Assembly: GCF_000743535.1 (NCBI RefSeq)
Contig: NZ_AVCJ01000001.1
Coordinates: forward strand, 62,001-126,000
DNA from: Arenimonas donghaensis DSM 18148 = HO3-R19
GTDB taxonomy: Bacteria; Pseudomonadota; Gammaproteobacteria; Xanthomonadales; Xanthomonadaceae
DNA: 64,000 nucleotides
Reading direction: 5' to 3'
Shown here: positions 10,820 to 20,518 of the stretch, in pieces
How the letters are laid out: each line of letters opens with the position of its first letter
Position numbering within the stretch: the first letter of the stretch is position 1
Translations under genes and position numbers: made by a program
Notes under the pieces: generated by a model
The model's database searches: none
What the model was told of the DNA's origin: nothing
Seen by the model: only the letters and a program-made list of their open reading frames with translations

Positions 10820-12163
10820 CTAGTCGGCCTTGGGGTGCCTGAGTACCTTCAGGGACACCGCCAGCACCAGGGCTGCACCCACACCCAGTACCGCCCACAG
10901 CAACCACCGCTGCCAGTCCTGGCCCCGCTTCGGCGCCAGGGCCGCTTCACCGCCGGCTTCCATCCGGATGCCCAACGTCGCGGGCGCGGGCGGGGTGCTG
11001 GAGGCTTCCAGTGCGGCCTTCACCGGGTAGTCGGCACGCTCGGCGCGCAGGCTGCCCGCGGCCAGCGTGTACGGGCCGGGGCCCTGGGCCAACAGCACGA
11101 AACGCTCGGGGCGGTAGCTCAGCAGCAGCTTGGGCGCCTTGGTGAGCGCGGGCTGGGTGGTGAGGCGCCACTCGCGGTCGCGGCGGCTGTCGATGTCGGG
11201 TGGCAGGTGCCGGACTTCGTCGCTGCCGCTGCCCAGGCGGAAGGCGGCGAAGTTGGCGACCGGACGCCACCAGTCTTCGCCGGGATTCTTCGAACCGATC
11301 TGGGTGGCGGCGACGGTGTTGGCGTCGGCCAGTTGGATGTCGGCGCGGGCCACGGCGACGGGGCCGGGGGACATGAAGTCGTAGACGCCCGGCTGCTGGG
11401 TGTAGGCGGTGCCGGTGAGTTCGAGTTCGATCCACGCGCGGTCGTCGCCGCTCTCGACACGACGTTCGGCGGACAGCGACGCCAGCGCCGGCCAGTTGCC
11501 GTCGCCTTCGATCGCCAGGCGCAGGTAGCGGGCGTCGGTGGCGGGGAATTCCAGCTGCAGGCGCTCGATGCGCAGGCCGTTGTCGTCCAGGGCGACCAGG
11601 GGCATGCCGCTGCCCAGGCGCTGCCAGTCGGCCAGGTCGTCGGAGGCGCTCAGGCGGACTCGCAGGTTCACCGGCAGCTCGGCGGTTTCGGCCAGGGCCA
11701 CGTGCAGCACGGACACCGGCGGCGGCTCGTCGCCGCGGTCGATCAGCAGGTCGTGGCGTTCGTCGGGGACCGGCGCATCTTCCTGGGTGCGCAGGTCGAG
11801 GCCGCGCAGGCGGCCGCTGGCGTCGCGCTCCAGGCGCAGGGCCAGGCTTTCGGGCTGCCCGGCGGCAGGCAGGGGCACGCGCAGCCAGGGCACCGGGTCG
11901 CGCTTGGCCTCTTCAAGTTTCTTCGGCGGCCATGGCGCGAAGGCCACGGGTTCCCCATTGGCATTGAAGACGGCCAGGTCGCGCAGGTCGTTGCGGGTGA
12001 CGTATTGCAGCACCTCGGCATCGAGCTCGAGCACGTAGGCCGATGCCTCGCCTTCGGTCTGGATGGGCCATTGCCAGGCGTAGTCCTGGGCGGTGTCGGC
12101 CGCGCCTGCGGCGGCGGCGAACAGGGAAGCCAGTGCGGCGGTAGTCAGGATGGAAAGGCGCAT
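10820..12163 (-). CDS. DUF3999 family exported membrane-anchored protein
   Basis: This 447-residue protein has a signal peptide (MRLSILTTAALASLFAAAAG), a large periplasmic region rich in beta strands, and one C-terminal transmembrane helix (WLLWAVLGVGAALVLAV) followed by a short basic tail. I recognise it as DUF3999, a family found next to DUF2339 genes, as here. ATG 12163 lies 4 bp after the DUF2339 stop, and GGAG within the end of that gene serves as its ribosome site. An upstream start would lie inside DUF2339 and lose the signal peptide. The function is unknown; membrane-associated partnership with DUF2339 is inferred from the pairing. Confidence 0.8.
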   Translation of the reverse strand: MRLSILTTAALASLFAAAAGAADTAQDYAWQWPIQTEGEASAYVLELDAEVLQYVTRNDLRDLAVFNANGEPVAFAPWPPKKLEEAKRDPVPWLRVPLPAAGQPESLALRLERDASGRLRGLDLRTQEDAPVPDERHDLLIDRGDEPPPVSVLHVALAETAELPVNLRVRLSASDDLADWQRLGSGMPLVALDDNGLRIERLQLEFPATDARYLRLAIEGDGNWPALASLSAERRVESGDDRAWIELELTGTAYTQQPGVYDFMSPGPVAVARADIQLADANTVAATQIGSKNPGEDWWRPVANFAAFRLGSGSDEVRHLPPDIDSRRDREWRLTTQPALTKAPKLLLSYRPERFVLLAQGPGPYTLAAGSLRAERADYPVKAALEASSTPPAPATLGIRMEAGGEAALAPKRGQDWQRWLLWAVLGVGAALVLAVSLKVLRHPKAD

Positions 12164-12167
12164 GCGC

Positions 12168-14921
12168 TTACTCCGAACGGGGTGGGGTGGGGGCGATGCG
12201 GCCAACGACGATCAGCAGCAGGCCCACGACCACGAAGGACACGATGCCGGCGATGTTGCCGACGAACTGGCGATCCACGACCAGCAGCTTGAGCAGCACC
12301 ACGCCGAGCAGGCCAGCGCCCAGCCACCACAGTGCGCGATCGCCCCGGCGCGAGCCCAGGATCCAGACGGTCACGCCGGCCACGCACCAGGCCACGGTCA
12401 GGCTGGCCTGCGCCAGCGTCTCGCCCAGCAGGTCGGCCGACCAGGGCAGGTCGGCCAGCTGGTGGCAGGCACGCAGCACGCCCATGGAAAGCGTGAACAA
12501 GGCCGCGCCCGCCCAGGCCAGCCAGCCCAGCCGGTGCACGTCGCTGTGCGAACGCAGGAATTGCGCCGCGGTCACCAGTCCCAGCAGCAGGAACAGTTCC
12601 AGCGGGTTGAGCACCGGCAACCAGGGCAGGGGCGAGCTGTCACCCGCCAGGAAGTGGCCAAACAGCCAGCCCATGGCCAGACCGAACCCGGCCATCGCCA
12701 GCCAGGCGCTCCGCCAGCGCGGGAACTCACCCGCGACCGGCCAGCCGCCGATGTCGGGGCGTTTCCAGGCCAGCACGAACAGCACCGCCAGCGGCGCCAG
12801 CACCGCCGGCAACAACCAGCCGTCGGCCAGTCCTTCCCTGTCGCCAAGCACGCGCACCAGGGTGATGCCACCGGCCATCGCGACGGTGCTCAGCCAGGCC
12901 AGGTGGGCGAGGATCAGACCGAACGAGCGCGGCGCGCGCAGGGCCCGCAGCGTCAGCAGGGCGCCTGCCAGCAGCGGCCACCACAGCAGCAGCGGCCAGT
13001 CGAACAGCGTCGTGTCGTAATGGTCCTGCGAGAACAGCGACAGCGGCAGCAGCATCACCACCGAGGCGGCGACCGGCCAGGACAGGCGCGGCCAGACCAT
13101 CGGCTTGCGCAGGGCGGCGGCCAGCGCGGCGGTCAGCAGGCAGAAGCCGGCGTAATACAACGCATCGAACTGGGGCGAGAGGTTGACCGCGATCTCGCGC
13201 ACGCCCAACAGTACCCAGAAGCCCAGGCCGACCAGGAACAGCAGGATCTGCAGCACCCGCGACGCGCCGGCGCGCATGTAGAAGAACGATGCGCCCAGCC
13301 AGCCCAGGGCCAGCAGGCCCAGGTTCATGGCGTGGCCGTTGATCACGAAGCGGTCCGCCCGGTCGAAGCTCGATCCCAGGTTCCAATCAACGAGGCTGAC
13401 CACCCACGCACCGCAGGCCAGCACCAGCAGCACCAGGCCGGACCAGCGCGTCAGGCGCCGGCCCTGGCGCAGGCCCAGCCAGACCATGCCCAGGCCCTGC
13501 AGGGCCCAGGCCGCGGACGTCCAGCGTGCGTTGAGCGCCAGCGGGATCGCCAGCGTGGCGAACACCACGCCCATGCCGGCGGCGCTTTGCGCCAGGTCGC
13601 GCAGGCGGGCATTGCGCGTGGCCCATAGCGCCAGCCCGGCGAAGATGGCGGCCACAACCACCGCGCTGGTGGCCAGGCCGAAACGGTCGCCTTCGAGCAG
13701 GCCCACCTGCATCGGGAAGGCCAGCAGCGGCGTACCGAACAGCAAGGTGCCGTCGACCTTGCCGTTCCTGCGGCGGCCCGCCAGCGCGTACAGCACCGGG
13801 ATGGCGACGTAGAACAGGAAGAACAGCACCAGGAACGGTTCGACGGTCGCGAACAGCTCGGGCCGGTAGTACTTCGCGCCCCAGACGCCCCCGATGGCGA
13901 AGGTGAAGACAAAGCCCACCAGGTTCAGCGCCCGCCAGGGTTTTTTCCAGGCAATGGCGAACACCGCGGCGTTGAGCACGGCGTAATAGCTGAAGAGCGC
14001 CACGTGGTTGCCGGTGCCGGTGGACAGCAGCACCGGCGCCAGGTAACCGCCGATGAAACCCAGCACGGCCAGGGCCGGCGCGTCCTGTTTCACCGCCAGC
14101 ACGCTGGCGCCAGCGACCAGGATCACCACCATCGCGAAGGCCGGCATGGCAGCCAGCACCTCGTAACGTCGGAAGGCCGCGAACACCACCAGCAGCAGGA
14201 TGCCGATGGCACCGCCCTGCAGGCTCAGGCCGAAGGCCGGGCGCTCGGCGGCGTTGCGCAGGCCCCAGATCAGCAGGGCGATGGCGGCCGCGGCGATGCC
14301 CGCCAGGCGCAGCTCGATCGGCACCACCAGCCAGCCGGCGTCGGCGGCGTACTTGATGCCCGCGGCGACGCCGAACATCAGCACCAGCACGCCCAGCTTC
14401 ACCGGCACGTTGCCTTCGAACAGCCAGGCCTTGGCGGCCAGCACGGCACGGGTGAGGGGGTCGGGTTCGGCCGGTTCGGCCGGAGCTTCGACGCGTGGGG
14501 CCGGCGCGGTCGCGGCGACGGCGCGGGCGGCTGCGGGTCCGGGCTGGCCGGGGATCGGCGGCGGCTGGCGCACGCCGGAAGCCGGGGCGGGCGCTGGCGT
14601 CGTTTCGATGGGGGCGGTGGACGTCGGTCCGGGGCCGGGCGAAACCGCCGGGGCATCCACTTCAGGGCGGGTGCCCGTGCTCGAGGCTTCCGCTTCAGGC
14701 ATGGCGGCCGGGGCGGGGCGGGCCTGGGCAGTGGCCGCCGCGGTCTGGCCACGCAGCGCGGCCATCTGTTGTTCGAGCTGGCCCAGGCGGCTACGCAGGC
14801 GGAGCAGGGCGCCAAACAGCGCGCCGAGACCAGCGCCGGCCAGGAACCCGAAGAACATGCGGCTTTCGTCGGCGACCAGGGCGCCCAGCAGCGCGCCAAT
14901 GAAACCCAGGATCCAGCTCAT
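12168..14921 (-). CDS. DUF2339 multi-spanning membrane protein
   Basis: This is a 917-residue protein with a hydrophobic N-terminal hairpin (1-35), a short coiled coil (LGQLEQQMAALRG), a Pro/Ala-rich linker (about 60-165) and more than twenty predicted membrane helices. It matches the DUF2339 family, whose function is not established. The start was placed at ATG 14921 (MSWILGFIGALLGALV) because GGGGAAACGG precedes it and the N-terminal helix begins there. It is followed after 4 bp by DUF3999, so the two should form one operon. Confidence 0.85.
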   Translation of the reverse strand: MSWILGFIGALLGALVADESRMFFGFLAGAGLGALFGALLRLRSRLGQLEQQMAALRGQTAAATAQARPAPAAMPEAEASSTGTRPEVDAPAVSPGPGPTSTAPIETTPAPAPASGVRQPPPIPGQPGPAAARAVAATAPAPRVEAPAEPAEPDPLTRAVLAAKAWLFEGNVPVKLGVLVLMFGVAAGIKYAADAGWLVVPIELRLAGIAAAAIALLIWGLRNAAERPAFGLSLQGGAIGILLLVVFAAFRRYEVLAAMPAFAMVVILVAGASVLAVKQDAPALAVLGFIGGYLAPVLLSTGTGNHVALFSYYAVLNAAVFAIAWKKPWRALNLVGFVFTFAIGGVWGAKYYRPELFATVEPFLVLFFLFYVAIPVLYALAGRRRNGKVDGTLLFGTPLLAFPMQVGLLEGDRFGLATSAVVVAAIFAGLALWATRNARLRDLAQSAAGMGVVFATLAIPLALNARWTSAAWALQGLGMVWLGLRQGRRLTRWSGLVLLVLACGAWVVSLVDWNLGSSFDRADRFVINGHAMNLGLLALGWLGASFFYMRAGASRVLQILLFLVGLGFWVLLGVREIAVNLSPQFDALYYAGFCLLTAALAAALRKPMVWPRLSWPVAASVVMLLPLSLFSQDHYDTTLFDWPLLLWWPLLAGALLTLRALRAPRSFGLILAHLAWLSTVAMAGGITLVRVLGDREGLADGWLLPAVLAPLAVLFVLAWKRPDIGGWPVAGEFPRWRSAWLAMAGFGLAMGWLFGHFLAGDSSPLPWLPVLNPLELFLLLGLVTAAQFLRSHSDVHRLGWLAWAGAALFTLSMGVLRACHQLADLPWSADLLGETLAQASLTVAWCVAGVTVWILGSRRGDRALWWLGAGLLGVVLLKLLVVDRQFVGNIAGIVSFVVVGLLLIVVGRIAPTPPRSE

Positions 14922-14983
14922 CCGTTTCCCCGACGGTGTGGTTGCGGGGAGTGTAGCGGAGGTGTGAAGGCAGCCGGCAAACA

Positions 14984-15008
14984 AAAAGGCCGCACGAGGC
15001 GGCCTTTT
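14984..15008 (-). terminator. Terminator downstream of tRNA-Pro
   Basis: AAAAGGCCGC (14984-14993) pairs with GCGGCCTTTT (14999-15008) around a 5-base loop. Read on the minus strand it ends in five T residues, placed about 10 bp after the tRNA 3' end, so it should end the tRNA transcript. Confidence 0.85.
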
Positions 15009-15017
15009 GGGTTCGAT

Positions 15018-15094
15018 TGGTCGGGGAGACAGGATTTGAACCTGCGACTTCTACGTCCCGAACGTAGCGCTCTACCAGGCTGAGCTACACCCCG
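15018..15094 (-). tRNA. tRNA-Pro (CGG anticodon)
   Basis: On the minus strand 77 bases fold as a tRNA with encoded CCA (15018-15020). The anticodon stem CTACG/CGTAG encloses loop TTCGGGA, giving anticodon CGG, which reads CCG proline codons. The D arm GTAGCTCAGCCTGGTAGAGC and T loop GGTTCAAATCC are normal. The acceptor stem CGGGGTG/CTCCCCG has one T-T opposition at the sixth pair. A terminator follows directly. Confidence 0.95.
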
Positions 15095-15223
15095 AGGGAT
15101 CGAGCCGGCAATTCTAGGGACTCGGGCCCGATTCGGCAAGCCCGACGTGCCGGGTGGGTCCGGCGGGGCGCGCCCGGCGGGCCGCAGCCGCTAGAATGCG
15201 GCGGTTCGCCCAGGAGTGCCGTC

Positions 15224-16612
15224 TTGATCAAGCCCCGCACCACGCCCGGGGTCATGGAGCTGCTGCCCCGTGACCAGATTGCCTTCCAGCGCATGCTGGA
15301 CGTCATCCGCCGCAACTATGAACGTTTCGGCTTCCTGCCGGTGGAAACGCCGGTGTTCGAGCTGTCCGAAGTGCTGCTGACCAAGACCGGCGGCGAGACC
15401 GAGCGCCAGGTCTATTTCGTGCAGTCCACGGGCGCCCTGGCCAATGCCGCCGAAAGCGACGGCAGCCAGCCCGAACTGGCGTTGCGCTTCGACCTCACCG
15501 TGCCCCTGGCCCGCTACGTCGCCCAGCACGAACACGACCTGGCCTTCCCGTTCCGGCGCTACCAGATCCAGCGCGTCTACCGCGGTGAACGCGCCCAGCG
15601 CGGCCGCTTCCGCGAGTTCTACCAGTGCGACATCGACGTCATTGGCAAGGACACGCTCAGCGTGCGCCACGACGCCGAGATGCCCGCCGTCATCCACGCC
15701 GTGTTCTCGGAGCTGGGCGTCGGCGAGTTCACCATCCAGCTCAACAACCGCAAGCTCCTGCGTGGTTTCTTCGAAGGCCTGGGCATCGCCGAAGGCGAAC
15801 GCCAGGCGCTGGTGCTGCGCGAGATCGACAAGCTCGACAAGCGGGGCGCGGACGCCGTGCGCGCGACACTGGTCGGTCCGGATTTCGGCCTGGCCGACAA
15901 TGTCGCCGACAGGATCATGGCCTTCGTGCAGGTGCGCTCGAACTCGCACGCCGACGCGCTGGCGCGGCTGGACGCACTGGGCAGCGGCAACACCACGCTG
16001 GCCGAAGGCGTGGCCGAGCTGCGGGAGGTCATCGGGCTGCTCAAGGCCCAGGGCGTGCCCGAGACCGACTACGCGGTGAACTTCTCGATCGCCCGTGGCC
16101 TGGACTACTACACCGGCACCGTCTACGAAACGACCCTGGACGCGCACCCGCAGATCGGCTCGGTCTGCTCCGGTGGCCGCTACGAGAACCTGGCCAGCTC
16201 CTATACGAAGTCCCGGCTCCCCGGCGTCGGCATTTCCATCGGCGCCACGCGCCTGTTTTTCCAGCTGCGCGAGGCCGGCATCCTGTCCACGGCGGAAAGT
16301 TCGGTGGACGTCATGGTCGGCCTGATGGACGAAGCCCGCCTGGCCGATTCGCTCGACATCGCCCGCCAGCTGCGCGGCGCCGGCATCAATGCCGAAGTGC
16401 AGATGGAAGCCAAGAAGCTGGCCAAGCAGTTCCAGTACGCCGACAAGGCCGGCATCCGGTTCGTTGTGCTGTACGGCGAGGATGAAGCCGCGCGCAACGT
16501 GGTCACGGTCAAGGACCTGCGCGCCAAGGAACAGTTCGAAGTCGCCCGCGACGACCTGGCCAGGACCTTGCGGGTTGAAATCGAACAGCAGCGCGCCATG
16601 GGAGGCGTCTGA
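15224..16612 (+). CDS. hisS: Histidyl-tRNA synthetase
   Basis: HisRS charges tRNA-His. The 462-residue class II enzyme begins [16 protein letters not shown] and carries [26 protein letters not shown] with [14 protein letters not shown], and the histidine-specific [13 protein letters not shown]. It ends with a [11 protein letters not shown] segment and an anticodon-binding domain. The start is a TTG at 15224: AGGAG lies 8 bases upstream and no ATG gives the conserved N-terminus. The histidine ammonia-lyase gene follows 1 bp after the stop, an unusual pairing of histidine use and breakdown. Confidence 0.94.
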   Translation: MIKPRTTPGVMELLPRDQIAFQRMLDVIRRNYERFGFLPVETPVFELSEVLLTKTGGETERQVYFVQSTGALANAAESDGSQPELALRFDLTVPLARYVAQHEHDLAFPFRRYQIQRVYRGERAQRGRFREFYQCDIDVIGKDTLSVRHDAEMPAVIHAVFSELGVGEFTIQLNNRKLLRGFFEGLGIAEGERQALVLREIDKLDKRGADAVRATLVGPDFGLADNVADRIMAFVQVRSNSHADALARLDALGSGNTTLAEGVAELREVIGLLKAQGVPETDYAVNFSIARGLDYYTGTVYETTLDAHPQIGSVCSGGRYENLASSYTKSRLPGVGISIGATRLFFQLREAGILSTAESSVDVMVGLMDEARLADSLDIARQLRGAGINAEVQMEAKKLAKQFQYADKAGIRFVVLYGEDEAARNVVTVKDLRAKEQFEVARDDLARTLRVEIEQQRAMGGV

Positions 16613-16613
16613 C

Positions 16614-18512
16614 ATGAAGCCCATCACCCTCGACGGCCGCAGCCTCAACCGCGCCCAGGTGGCCGAGATCGCGCACGGCGCGCCGGTCACGCTCGACGCC
16701 GGCCAGATGAAGGCGGTGCAGCGCGCCGCCGACTTCCTGGCCGACCAGGTCAAGAAGCAGGAGCCGATCTACGGCGTGTCCACCGGCTTCGGCTCCAACG
16801 CCGACAAGCTGCTGGGCTCGCGTCGCGTGCGCCAGGGCATGCCCGGCGCGGTGGAGACCGGCGAAACCGTGCTGCAGGAATTGCAGCGCAACCTCATCGT
16901 CACCCATGCCGTTTGCGTGGGCGAACCGTTCGCGCCCGATGTCGTGCGCGCCATGCTGGCGATCCGCATCAACACCCTGATGATGGGCCACTCGGGCATC
17001 CGCCCGCAGGTCCTGGAAGCGCTGGCGGCCATGCTCAACGCCGGCATCGTGCCGGTGGTGCCGCGCAAGGGCAGCGTCGGCGCCAGCGGCGACCTGGCAC
17101 CGCTGTCGCACCTGGCCATCGTGCTGCTCGGCGGCGGCGAAGCCTTCTACGACGGCCAGCGGCTGCCCGGTGCCGAGGCCCTGGAACGCGCCGGCCTGCA
17201 GCCGGTGACGCTGTCGCACAAGGAAGGCCTGGCGCTGAACAACGGCACCGCCCAGATGCTGGCCACCGCCGTGCTGGCGATCGAAAAGCTCGAGGACCTG
17301 CTCGACACCGCTGATCTCGCCGGCGCCATGACGCTCGACGCCTTCGCCGGCCGCCTGCGCGCCTTCGACCCGCACGTGCACGCACTGCGCCCGCATCCGG
17401 GCCAGGTGCACGTGGCCAGGCAGCTCCAGCGACTGCTGGCCGGCTCGACCCTGTCCGACATCGCCTACCACCTGGTGCCGAAATTCCGTTCCTGGCAGCC
17501 CGAGAGCTGGCAGGACGAAGAGCAACAGGCCCTGGGCTTCGACATCGGCTGGGACTGGGTGCCGCTCACCCAGCGCCATGGCCGCGAACGCTTCTACCAG
17601 CGGTTCCGGCCCTTCCGGGGCGGCAAGAAGCACCAGCCGCAGGACAGCTACTCGCTGCGCTGCATCCCGCAGGTGCATGGCGCCGTGCGGGACGCGCTGG
17701 AACAGGCCAAGCGCGTGATCGACATCGAGCTCAATGCCGTCACCGACAATCCGCTGCTGTTCCCGGGGCTGGAAGGCGCCAGGGAGATCGAAGACCAGGT
17801 GGTCTCGGCCGGCCACTTCCACGGAATGCCGCTGGCGCTGGCGATGAGCTACCTCAAGGCCGCCATCCCGGTGCTGGCCTCGATCTCCGAGCGGCGCCTG
17901 AACAAGCTGGTGGATCCGGCCACCAACGATGGCCTGCCGGCCTTCCTGATCGGCAACGAAGATGGCACCGAAAGCGGCTTCATGATCGTGCAGTACACCG
18001 CCGCCGCGCTGGTGAACGACCTGTGCAGCCGCGCCCACCCGGCCAGCGTGTATTCGGTGCCGACCAGCGCCAACGCCGAGGACCACGTATCCATGGGTGC
18101 CAACGAAGGCCGCCACGTGCTGGAGATGGTGGAGGACCTGGCGCATGTGCTGGCGCTGGAGCTCTACACCGCCGCCCAGGCCCTGGATTACCGCCGCGAC
18201 ATGATCAACGCCGCCCGCGCCCTGGCGCGCGCCGCCGACGCCGAGGGACTGGCGGCGAAGGTGCAGGGTGCGCCGCTGCCCGGCCATGCCGACCGGGTGC
18301 CGTTCCTGGAGGAAGTCGAAGGCCTGCGCCGCGAGCTGGCCGAGTCGGCCGAGTTCGAACCCGGTGTCGCCGTACGTGCCGCCTGGGCCGCGCTTCGCGA
18401 GGCGATTCCGTTCATGCCGCGAGACCGGGCGATGGACGGTGACGTCAACGTCGCCGTCGAACTGGTTCGCCGCGGCACCCTGCTGCGCGCCGCGCGCCAG
18501 GCCCTGGACTGA
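16614..18512 (+). CDS. hutH: Histidine ammonia-lyase-like MIO enzyme with an extra insert
   Basis: Members of this family eliminate ammonia from histidine to give urocanate. The MIO prosthetic group forms from Ala-Ser-Gly in GSVGASGDLAPLSHL, and YGVSTGFGSNADKL, QDSYSLRC and NEDGTESGFM are present. The selectivity pair in LIVTHAVCVG keeps the His typical of histidine lyases rather than the His-Leu of tyrosine lyases. The protein is 632 residues against about 510 for usual HutH; roughly residues 285-340 form a Trp- and Arg-rich insert, and the C-terminus is also long. It sits beside hisS, with no hutU, hutI or hutG nearby. The MIO class is certain; histidine as substrate is probable. Confidence 0.75.
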   Translation: MKPITLDGRSLNRAQVAEIAHGAPVTLDAGQMKAVQRAADFLADQVKKQEPIYGVSTGFGSNADKLLGSRRVRQGMPGAVETGETVLQELQRNLIVTHAVCVGEPFAPDVVRAMLAIRINTLMMGHSGIRPQVLEALAAMLNAGIVPVVPRKGSVGASGDLAPLSHLAIVLLGGGEAFYDGQRLPGAEALERAGLQPVTLSHKEGLALNNGTAQMLATAVLAIEKLEDLLDTADLAGAMTLDAFAGRLRAFDPHVHALRPHPGQVHVARQLQRLLAGSTLSDIAYHLVPKFRSWQPESWQDEEQQALGFDIGWDWVPLTQRHGRERFYQRFRPFRGGKKHQPQDSYSLRCIPQVHGAVRDALEQAKRVIDIELNAVTDNPLLFPGLEGAREIEDQVVSAGHFHGMPLALAMSYLKAAIPVLASISERRLNKLVDPATNDGLPAFLIGNEDGTESGFMIVQYTAAALVNDLCSRAHPASVYSVPTSANAEDHVSMGANEGRHVLEMVEDLAHVLALELYTAAQALDYRRDMINAARALARAADAEGLAAKVQGAPLPGHADRVPFLEEVEGLRRELAESAEFEPGVAVRAAWAALREAIPFMPRDRAMDGDVNVAVELVRRGTLLRAARQALD

Positions 18513-18520
18513 CCGTGTAC

Positions 18521-18578
18521 CCCTGTGGGAGGGACTTCAGTCCCGAAGCCTTTCGGGACTGAAGTCCCTCCCACAGGG
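18521..18578. repeat. REP pair, variant A (GGGAC stem)
   Basis: This is a near-perfect inverted repeat: TGTGGGAGGGACTTCAGTCC on the left, its complement on the right and GCCT in the centre. It lies between the convergent hutH and diguanylate cyclase genes and could also end transcription. It is one of the REP family copies in this window. Confidence 0.9.
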
Positions 18579-18588
18579 CGGCTGCGAA

Positions 18589-20400
18589 CTACCCGGTGAC
18601 GTCTTCGGCCGCGTGCACGCAGTTGCGGCCGCGGTCCTTGGCCGCGTACAAGGCATCGTCGGCGCGGAGCAGGGCGTCGTCCACGCCCAGGCCATTGCCC
18701 GGGCGCAGCACGAACACGCCGATGCTGGCGCTGATGCCGATGTTGCTGCCGGCGTAACGAACCGGCTCGCTGCAAATGCGCACCCGCAGCTGTTCCGCCA
18801 GGTGCAGCAGGCGGTCGCCGGCCATGTCCGGCACGACGGCGACGAACTCCTCGCCGCCGAAACGCGCGATCACCGCGCCGTGCACCGACAGGCTGTCGGT
18901 GAGGCAGCGGCCCATCCAGCGCAGGCATTCGTCGCCGGCCAGGTGGCCATGGGTGTCGTTGACACCCTTGAAGTGGTCCAGGTCGATGAGCAGGACACCC
19001 AGCGGCTGCCGGTGCTCGGCGGCGTGGTGCATCTGGTGTTCGAACAGGTCGCGGAAATGCCGGCGGTTGAACAGCCCGGTCAGGGCATCGCGGCGGTTGG
19101 ATTCACGCAGGCGCTGGTTGGCTTCGGCCAGCTGCTCAAGGGCCGTGCTCAGTTCGGACGTGCGCCGGGCGACGTGGCGTTCGAGCTGTTCGTTGTGCTC
19201 GCGCACCAGCACCTCGTTTTCCCCGCGCAGCTTGGCGTAGCGGTAGGCCAGCGCGAACGAGAGCAGGATCATCTCCAGCGCCGAACCGATCTGGATGCCG
19301 TATTCGGTGAGGAAGTTCTTGGGCAGCAGCCCGAAGGAGACCGACGCGTAGAGCGCGGTGCCGAACAGCAAACAGCCCCAGGCCAGCAGGAAAACCTTGG
19401 CCGGCGCATAACCCCGGCGCAGGGAGATCAGCGCCAGCGCCAGGATGAACAGGGCGCCCGGGAAGACGGCCAGGGTCATCGGCAGCACGACCGCGCGGTA
19501 GGGCAGGACGAAGGAGCCCAGGCCCATCAGGAGGTAGAAGGCCATGACCCCCAGGGACACCCGGTTGGCCCAGGGAATGCGCTCGGGAAGTTCCAGGAAG
19601 ACGCGGCAGAACTGGTGCATCGCGACCTGCGAAATCGCCATCGACAGCGGGATCGAGTGGTTGGCCAGCCACGGTGAATTGGGCCAGAAGTACTCGAAGG
19701 ACAGGCCGTTCAGGCACAGCACTACCAGGCCGAAACCCGCGACGTGGAACATGTACCAGAAGTGGCTGGCATCGCGCAGCGACAGCCACAGCACCAGGTT
19801 GTAGCAAAACAGCGCCACCAGGATGCCGTAGAACAATCCGATGCCGAACTGGGTGTCGCGTTCGCGCTCGGCGAAGGCGGTTGGCGTGTACAGCACCAGC
19901 GGCACCTGCATCGAGCTGCGGCTCTGCACCCGCATCAGCAATTCCACCCGGCTGCGCTGGGGCAGGTCGAGCCAGAAGTTCGGCTGCCGGTAACTGATGC
20001 TGCGCGCCGAAAAGGGCAGGTTGTCGCCCGAGGCCATGTGCTCGACCCGGCCGTCCGGGTAGCGCAGGTACAGGTCGATGTTGTCGAGCAGCGGGTAGTG
20101 CAGCACCAGCAGCCAGCGTCGCAAGCTGGGGTGCGCGTTGAAGACTTCGGCGTGGAACCAGTAGGCGCCCTCGGTGAAGCCGAACGCGTCGCTGCCGCCG
20201 GGCAGGGGCGCGAACTCGCCGCGCCCGGCGCGGGCAAACATGGCCGTGGCGTCGGCGCGGCCGTCGGGGTCGACGAAATAGCCCAGGTGGGGCGTCAGGG
20301 GGAGCTGGTCGGAGTATTCGTCCAGTTGCGCTGGCTGGGCCTGGGCCATCGAGGCCATGGCGACCAGCAGCAACGCCAGGAACACCGATATTGGACGCAT
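18589..20400 (-). CDS. 7TMR-DISM membrane diguanylate cyclase
   Basis: This 603-residue sensor should make cyclic di-GMP. It has a signal peptide (1-20), a periplasmic 7TMR-DISM extracellular domain (about 30-160), seven membrane helices (about 180-385), a coiled coil (about 390-430) and a C-terminal GGDEF domain beginning RRDALTGLFNRRHF. The active site reads FGGEEF, a functional variant. No RxxD inhibitory site is seen at the usual place upstream. The start was set at ATG 20400 (MRPISVFLALL), which gives the signal peptide; a longer frame upstream would run through the his promoter. It is divergent from the TrpR-like regulator and its ligand is unknown. Confidence 0.9.
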   Translation of the reverse strand: MRPISVFLALLLVAMASMAQAQPAQLDEYSDQLPLTPHLGYFVDPDGRADATAMFARAGRGEFAPLPGGSDAFGFTEGAYWFHAEVFNAHPSLRRWLLVLHYPLLDNIDLYLRYPDGRVEHMASGDNLPFSARSISYRQPNFWLDLPQRSRVELLMRVQSRSSMQVPLVLYTPTAFAERERDTQFGIGLFYGILVALFCYNLVLWLSLRDASHFWYMFHVAGFGLVVLCLNGLSFEYFWPNSPWLANHSIPLSMAISQVAMHQFCRVFLELPERIPWANRVSLGVMAFYLLMGLGSFVLPYRAVVLPMTLAVFPGALFILALALISLRRGYAPAKVFLLAWGCLLFGTALYASVSFGLLPKNFLTEYGIQIGSALEMILLSFALAYRYAKLRGENEVLVREHNEQLERHVARRTSELSTALEQLAEANQRLRESNRRDALTGLFNRRHFRDLFEHQMHHAAEHRQPLGVLLIDLDHFKGVNDTHGHLAGDECLRWMGRCLTDSLSVHGAVIARFGGEEFVAVVPDMAGDRLLHLAEQLRVRICSEPVRYAGSNIGISASIGVFVLRPGNGLGVDDALLRADDALYAAKDRGRNCVHAAEDVTG

Positions 20401-20481
20401 AGCCGCCGAATTCCCCCGAGTCGGCCCAACTCTAGACCGCGTGCGCAGGGATGACCAGCCGAACCGACCCGCAAAAGGCGC

Positions 20482-20510
20482 TTGACAATGTAATAGCGCG
20501 TTATTACATT
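20482..20510 (+). promoter_or_regulatory. his operon promoter with overlapping palindromic operator
   Basis: A strong sigma-70 promoter is visible: TTGACA at 20482-20487, a 17-bp spacer and TACATT at 20505-20510. A 24-bp palindrome (20487-20510) with arms AATGTAATA and TATTACATT around GCGCGT fills the spacer and the -10. A bound repressor would block polymerase. The TrpR-like gene begins 9 bases downstream, so it is the obvious candidate to bind here and repress itself and the his genes. Binding is inferred, not shown. Confidence 0.8.
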
Positions 20511-20518
20511 GGCCGCCC

